Part shown: piece by piece, positions 59,581 to 64,000 of the stretch | How positions within the stretch are numbered: position 1 is the stretch's first letter | Layout: each line of letters opens with the position of its first letter | Assembly: GCA_022843625.1 (NCBI GenBank) | Contig: JALHNH010000005.1 | Span: 1 to 64,000, forward strand | Direction: 5' to 3' | DNA from: Bryobacter sp. | Lineage (GTDB): Bacteria > Acidobacteriota > Terriglobia > Bryobacterales > Bryobacteraceae | DNA length: 64,000 nt | The notes under the pieces: model-generated | Told to the model about the DNA's origin: nothing | Databases searched by the model: none | Seen by the model: only the letters and a program-made list of their open reading frames with translations | Position numbers and translations under genes: made by a program

Positions 59581-60999
59581 ATGAACCAAAGACAACTTCT
59601 TGAGACCCATCTTCGCAGAGATTTTCTGCGCGGCTCGCTGGCTGGCATCGGCTCCCTCGCCTTGTCTGAATTGATGCAGGCCGCCCCTGTGGCAGACCCC
59701 CTGGCCCCCAAGCCTCCTCACTATAAAGCCAAGGCCAAGAACGTGATCTTCCTCTTTCAGGAAGGCGCACCTTCGCAGATGGATCTCTTCGATCAAAAGC
59801 CCGAGCTCGCCAAGTGGCACGGCCAATCTCTGCCTCCTTCGATGACCAAGGACATGAAGCTTGCCTTCATCAAGCCAACAGCCAGGATCCTCGCCTCACC
59901 CCGCAAGTTTGCCCCATACGGGCAATGCGGAATGGAACTCAGCGACCTTCTTCCTTACACCTCAAAGCACGCCGACGATATCTGCCTGATTCGCTCGATG
60001 CACTCAGAGGCATTCAATCACCACCCCGGCCAGTTGCTGCTCTTCTCGGGTCACATGACTGGCGGACGCCCCTCCATGGGGGCCTGGGCCACCTACGGTC
60101 TGGGCTCGGAATCAAAAAACCTCCCCGCCTTCGTCGCACTGCAATCAGGCCCTGGCTCAAGCGCTGGTTCTGAGTTGTGGACCAACGGCTTCCTGCCCTC
60201 TCTTTACCAGGGCACCACGCTAAGATCCTCAGGGGACCCAATCCTCTATCTGTCCAACCCGCAAGGGCTCTCGGCAGATTCGCAGCGTGCCCGGCTCGAC
60301 GCCCTCAAAGACCTCAACACCGAACATCTCGAGCGCACCGGCGACGCAGAAATCGCCTCGCGCATCCACTCCTACGAACTGGCCTACCGCATGCAATCCG
60401 CCGGGCCGGAACTGGTCGACCTCAGCAAAGAAAGCCCCGAGACGATCGAGATGTACGGCATCAACGACAAGGATTCCCGCCAGTACGGAACCAACATGCT
60501 TCTGGCCCGTCGTCTGATCGAACGTGGCGTGCGCTTCGTACTTTCGGCTCACTCCGGTTGGGACCACCACTCTGCCATCAATGCCGGCTTGCCCAAGATG
60601 TGCAAACAAACAGACAAGCCCACAGCCGCACTCCTCAAAGACTTGAAGCAACGTGGCTTGCTCGACGAAACCCTCGTCGTTTGGGGCGGTGAATTCGGCC
60701 GCACGCCGATGTCAGAAATCCGCCGTCCCGATGAAGCCGACAACGCCGGTCGCGATCATCACCCCAACGGCTATTCCATCTGGATGGCTGGCGGCGGCGT
60801 CAAGCCCGGTCAGGTAATCGGCAAGACCGATGACCTCGGCCTCAACATAGTCGAAGACGCGATCGACGTGCATGATTTGCAGGCCACCATTCTGCACCTC
60901 TGCGGCCTCGATCACTTGCGTCTCACCTATCGCCACATGGGCCGCGACTTCCGCCTCACCGACGTCCACGGCCAAGTGGTCAAGAAAATCTGCGCCTGA
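59581..60999 (+). CDS. DUF1501 family Tat-exported protein
   Basis: A 472-residue protein with a twin-arginine leader (LRRDFLRGSLAGIGSLAL). The DUF1501 fold is alkaline-phosphatase-like: NVIFLFQEGAPSQMDLFDQKP, then HHPGQLLLFSGHMTGGRP and ERGVRFVLSAHSGWDHH, and VVWGGEFGRTPM. ATG 59581 follows the PSD1 stop by 4 bases. This PSD1-DUF1501 two-gene operon is very common in Planctomycetes, Verrucomicrobia and Acidobacteria. Confidence 0.95.
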   Translation: MNQRQLLETHLRRDFLRGSLAGIGSLALSELMQAAPVADPLAPKPPHYKAKAKNVIFLFQEGAPSQMDLFDQKPELAKWHGQSLPPSMTKDMKLAFIKPTARILASPRKFAPYGQCGMELSDLLPYTSKHADDICLIRSMHSEAFNHHPGQLLLFSGHMTGGRPSMGAWATYGLGSESKNLPAFVALQSGPGSSAGSELWTNGFLPSLYQGTTLRSSGDPILYLSNPQGLSADSQRARLDALKDLNTEHLERTGDAEIASRIHSYELAYRMQSAGPELVDLSKESPETIEMYGINDKDSRQYGTNMLLARRLIERGVRFVLSAHSGWDHHSAINAGLPKMCKQTDKPTAALLKDLKQRGLLDETLVVWGGEFGRTPMSEIRRPDEADNAGRDHHPNGYSIWMAGGGVKPGQVIGKTDDLGLNIVEDAIDVHDLQATILHLCGLDHLRLTYRHMGRDFRLTDVHGQVVKKICA

Positions 61000-61047
61000 T
61001 TTAGCCCGACTGCCGGATCAGGCTTCGGCGCTACAGTAGTAGCAGTA

Positions 61048-62880
61048 ATGAAACCCACGGGCGAAAAGAAAAAGATCAATTATTCCAAGGCTTTCGCAGA
61101 AGCCAAATCGCTCATCTGGCACCATCGCTGGCGCCTCGCGCTAGGTCTGAGTCTCATGCTGGTCAGCCGCGCTTTGAGTCTCGTCTTACCGGCTTCCACC
61201 AAGTACGTAATCGACGAAGTGATCGGCAAAGGCCGCGCTGACATGCTTTGGACTGTCGCCGGTGTCGCCCTTGCCGCAACCATGGTGCAGGCGATCACCG
61301 CCTTTGCCCTCGCTCAGGTTCTCGGCGTAGCAGCCCAACGCGCCATCACTGAAATGCGCAAGCGTGTCCACGCCCACATTGAACGTCTGCCTGTAAGCTA
61401 CTTCGATTCGATGAAGACAGGCCAGTTGATCTCGCGCATCATGCAGGACGCAGAAGGCGTCAGAAATCTCGTAGGCACCGGCCTCGTGCAACTCACCGGT
61501 GGCATCGTAACAGCCACGATGTGCCTTGTGGTCCTGCTCTATGTGAACTGGCAAATGACCCTCATCACAATCGCAGTTCTGGCCGTCTTCGGCGGCGTAC
61601 TCTCTGTCGCCTTCAAGAGACTCCGGCCCCTCTTTCGAGAGCGCGGCGAGATTCAATCCCAACTCACCGGCCGCTTAAGCGAAAGTCTCGGAGGCATCCG
61701 CGTCGTAAAGGCCTACACGGCCGAGCGTCGCGAGAAGCTCGTTTTTGCCAAAGGGGCACACAAGCTCTTCCGCAACATTGCTCAATCGATGACCGGTGTT
61801 TCCTTTGTGATGGCATTTTCGTCGATGATTGTCGGTGCTATCGGAATGGTGATCTTCCTCGTCGGTGGCGCGGCAGTCATGCGAAACGAAATGACAATTG
61901 GTGACCTCTTCATGTACGCCGCATTCACGGGAATGATGGCAATGCCGGTTGTGGAGCTGGCTTCAATTGGAACGCAACTCACCGAAGCCCTCGCTGGCCT
62001 CGACCGCATCCGTGAGGTTCTCGACCTCAAGGGCGAAGACGCAGAAGATGCAGGGCGAGCTGCTGTAGGTGATCTCAAGGGAGACATCGAATTCGTTGGT
62101 GTTGGCTTCGAATACCAGGAAAACACGCCGGTTCTGAAAGATATATCCTTCCATGCAAAGGCTGGTTCCACTACCGCTCTGGTAGGCTCAAGCGGCTCCG
62201 GCAAGAGCACTCTGATCAGTCTGGTAATGGATTTTAATGCCCCCAAGAGCGGCAAAATCCTGGTCGACGGCCGAGATCTGGCGGGTCTTAAAATGCGGGA
62301 TTATCGCTCCAATCTGGGCGTAGTCTTTCAGGATAATTTTCTCTTCGACGGCACCATCTCCGAGAACATCTCCTTCGCCCAGCCCGGTGCCACCAGAGCC
62401 CAGATCGAAGAAGCCTGCCGCGTTGCCAATTGCGCTGAATTTATTGAGCGCTTCGAAAAAGGCTATGACACCGTGGTCGGCGAGCGAGGCGTAAAACTAT
62501 CCGGAGGCCAGCGCCAGCGTGTCGCCATCGCCCGCGCGATCCTGGCAGACCCCAAGATTCTCATCCTCGACGAAGCAACCTCAAGCCTCGATAGCGAAAG
62601 CGAAGCAATGATCCAGCAGGCGCTCGGACACTTGCGACAGGGCCGAACCACATTCGTCATTGCTCACCGTCTGTCTACGATTCGCTCGGCCGATCAGATT
62701 CTGGTGATCGAAGGCGGCGAAATCGTCGAGCGCGGCAATCATTCTACGCTGATGGCATTAGGCGGCCGCTATCGCGATCTGCATGACCGCCAAAATGCTT
62801 TCGAGCAAAACCAGTTCATCAACCCCGGAGAAGATTTTACTCTCGCCGCTAGCGCCGACGCTGTGCATGCCGCCAAATAG
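61048..62880 (+). CDS. MsbA-like ABC exporter (fused permease-ATPase)
   Basis: A 610-residue half-transporter that forms homodimers. Six membrane segments (about 25-320) with the coupling-helix pattern, then the ATPase: Walker A VGSSGSGKS (about 378-386), Q-loop VFQDNFLF, signature LSGGQRQR, Walker B ILILDEATSSLDSES and H-loop IAHRLSTI. It could export lipid A-type lipids, lipids or drugs; the sequence cannot decide. The next gene is a convergent permease on the minus strand, 3 bases away. Confidence 0.92.
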   Translation: MKPTGEKKKINYSKAFAEAKSLIWHHRWRLALGLSLMLVSRALSLVLPASTKYVIDEVIGKGRADMLWTVAGVALAATMVQAITAFALAQVLGVAAQRAITEMRKRVHAHIERLPVSYFDSMKTGQLISRIMQDAEGVRNLVGTGLVQLTGGIVTATMCLVVLLYVNWQMTLITIAVLAVFGGVLSVAFKRLRPLFRERGEIQSQLTGRLSESLGGIRVVKAYTAERREKLVFAKGAHKLFRNIAQSMTGVSFVMAFSSMIVGAIGMVIFLVGGAAVMRNEMTIGDLFMYAAFTGMMAMPVVELASIGTQLTEALAGLDRIREVLDLKGEDAEDAGRAAVGDLKGDIEFVGVGFEYQENTPVLKDISFHAKAGSTTALVGSSGSGKSTLISLVMDFNAPKSGKILVDGRDLAGLKMRDYRSNLGVVFQDNFLFDGTISENISFAQPGATRAQIEEACRVANCAEFIERFEKGYDTVVGERGVKLSGGQRQRVAIARAILADPKILILDEATSSLDSESEAMIQQALGHLRQGRTTFVIAHRLSTIRSADQILVIEGGEIVERGNHSTLMALGGRYRDLHDRQNAFEQNQFINPGEDFTLAASADAVHAAK

Positions 62881-62883
62881 ACT

Positions 62884-64000
62884 CTAATCGTGCCGTAGCG
62901 CTGCGACTGCCTCAATTCGGGTAGCGCGAAGGCTGGGCCACCAGGCTGCAAGAAACGCCACAATCACCAGCACAAATGCACCGCTCAGGATGGCCGCCGG
63001 GCGATTGAGCTCTACTTCAAAGAGCAAGGATTTCAGATACCAGAAAGCCGGATAGCTAGCCGCAAGGCCAAGCGTCAATCCGATCCCGGTCCAACGCATG
63101 GCCTGCCCAAGAATCAGTTGGTGGATCTTACCTCTGCTTGCCCCCAGTGCGATGCGCAAGCCGATCTCACTAGTCCTTCGGTTCACAAGAAAGGCCATGA
63201 CTCCATGCAGCCCAATCGCAGCAAGGAGCAAGCCGGCAACCGCGAAGCTTGCGAAGAGCATGGACTGAAACTTCTGCCTTGCCGTGAGTTCTCCGATCCG
63301 AAAATCCAGAGTTTTGAATTCCACGGGCAAACGGGGATCGAGAGCTAAAACCTCTTTGCGAAGTGCAGCCGCCAGCAATGAGGGCTTTGCGCTGGACTTG
63401 ACCATGAGGTGGGCCGTCTGGCGTCCTTCGCCTCGCCGATTGACTCGGTAAAATTCAGGCTCGTCCTTTCCGCTCAAGCCTGCATTCCGCGCATCTGCCA
63501 CTATCCCCACCACGGGCAAAAATGGGCCGTCAAAGATACGTACGCTCCGCCCTACTGCCTGGCCATTCGGAAAGATTCGAGTTGCCAATTTTTTGCTCAG
63601 TATTACCGCCCCATTCGGTAGATCGAGATCGGCTTCTTCAAAGTCCCGCCCCTCAAGAATGGGAATCTTTAGCATTTCAAGATAGGTTGGGCTTACATCG
63701 CGGTGCACGACCATCCCTCCAGTCGGTGCGCTGGTGTCAATTGGTCGGCCTTGAACCTGGATTTGCGAGGCAATGGCCGTCATCATTCTCCCGAGGGGAG
63801 GGACCGAATCTGTGAGCGCAACCAGTTCGACACCGGGAATCTGGCGAACACGCTCGACCAAATTCTCGAAGAACAAGTATTGCTGATTTCGATCCGGGTA
63901 ACGCTGGCTATGGAGATAGATCGGGGCGGTGAGAATTTGTGCCGACTTGAACCCCATAGGCGCAGAACTGAGCCTCCAAAGACCATCCAGAAAGACGCAG
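62884..64000 (-). CDS. ADOP-type MacB/FtsX permease, C-terminal part (runs off right edge)
   Basis: The frame is open to the right edge, so only the C-terminal 371 codons are present. The last part is a FtsX/MacB-type permease: FASFAVAGLLLAAIGLHGVMAFLVNRRTSEIGLRIALGASRGKI, a further membrane segment, and a C-terminal span with AAWWPSLRATRIEAVAALRHD. The upstream part (GFKSAQILTAPIYLHSQRYPDRNQQYLFFENLVERV, IPGVELVALTDSVPPL) matches the periplasmic core of acidobacterial duplicated orphan permeases. These lie outside classical ABC operons and their substrates are unknown. Confidence 0.88.
   Translation of the reverse strand, partial: CVFLDGLWRLSSAPMGFKSAQILTAPIYLHSQRYPDRNQQYLFFENLVERVRQIPGVELVALTDSVPPLGRMMTAIASQIQVQGRPIDTSAPTGGMVVHRDVSPTYLEMLKIPILEGRDFEEADLDLPNGAVILSKKLATRIFPNGQAVGRSVRIFDGPFLPVVGIVADARNAGLSGKDEPEFYRVNRRGEGRQTAHLMVKSSAKPSLLAAALRKEVLALDPRLPVEFKTLDFRIGELTARQKFQSMLFASFAVAGLLLAAIGLHGVMAFLVNRRTSEIGLRIALGASRGKIHQLILGQAMRWTGIGLTLGLAASYPAFWYLKSLLFEVELNRPAAILSGAFVLVIVAFLAAWWPSLRATRIEAVAALRHD

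Noticed and set aside
1..64000. Mobile elements, prophage, CRISPR arrays, rRNA or tRNA genes
   Set aside because: No transposase or integrase, no regularly spaced repeats, and no RNA gene could be recognised in the short intergenic gaps. The ars locus does not differ visibly from its surroundings in base use, so recent transfer is not supported.

Overview
The window (about 57% GC by eye) looks like the chromosome of an acidobacterium of the Bryobacter/Solibacter type. The evidence is a TIGR03437-family exported protein (first defined in Solibacter), an ADOP-type MacB/FtsX permease at the right edge, an ECF sigma factor divergent from a Ser/Thr kinase with a C-terminal helical region, a PSD1/DUF1549-DUF1553 plus DUF1501 pair, and a Cys-rich GMC oxidoreductase with a Tat-exported subunit-3 partner. 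I see no rRNA, tRNA, CRISPR array, insertion sequence or phage gene. Coding density is high; only one gap exceeds 300 bases (55499-55844).

Layout. 1-1540: two divergent lipoprotein genes and a DUF2203 gene. 1533-6898: a complete arsenic resistance locus of two divergent operons. arsR-arsC-arsC lies on the minus strand, and an arsM-arsD fusion, a duplicated arsA and acr3 lie on the plus strand; two 16-bp dyads in the shared promoter region are candidate ArsR operators. 6912-12403: an apparent PHO box (four 7-mers on an 11-bp period) precedes an operon of a TIGR03437 protein, a TonB-dependent receptor and a secreted beta-helix-like protein, so a phosphate-starvation outer-membrane uptake system probably sits beside the arsenate/arsenite system. 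12450-16363: HNH-like protein, TlpA-like thioredoxin, ECF sigma and Ser/Thr kinase. 16470-20004: sucC-sucD-ndk with a terminator, divergent from trpD. 20001-24968: a secreted barrel-like protein, gluconate-dehydrogenase subunit-3-like protein and GMC oxidoreductase. 25047-30906: an RND efflux operon (adaptor, pump, TolC). 30896-32859: a NarL-type two-component system. 32904-38335: a second RND operon of CzcCBA heavy-metal type.

38462-41198: pyrR-pyrB-pyrC. 41143-48583: a hypothetical protein, a DUF2796/ZrgA-like zinc-binding protein, a PhoPQ-related hydrolase, aceE, a secreted nitrilase-fold hydrolase and an FKBP isomerase. 48642-50855: two unrecognised helical proteins and a GvpN-type AAA+ ATPase with no gas-vesicle structural gene in the window. 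50836-55498: a YfhO-like membrane protein and a FecR-domain protein with a Gly-rich repeat tail. 55845-56792: a gene interrupted by one in-frame TAG. 57006-64000: the PSD1/DUF1501 pair, an MsbA-like ABC exporter and a truncated ADOP permease.

The points I would check first are the ArsM-ArsD fusion and the Tat-like ArsC, the PHO-box-controlled receptor operon next to the ars genes, the orphan GvpN-like ATPase module with altered Walker B and sensor-1 residues, and the TAG-interrupted gene at 55845-56792. All calls come from reading the sequence and from knowledge of the families; no database search was possible.
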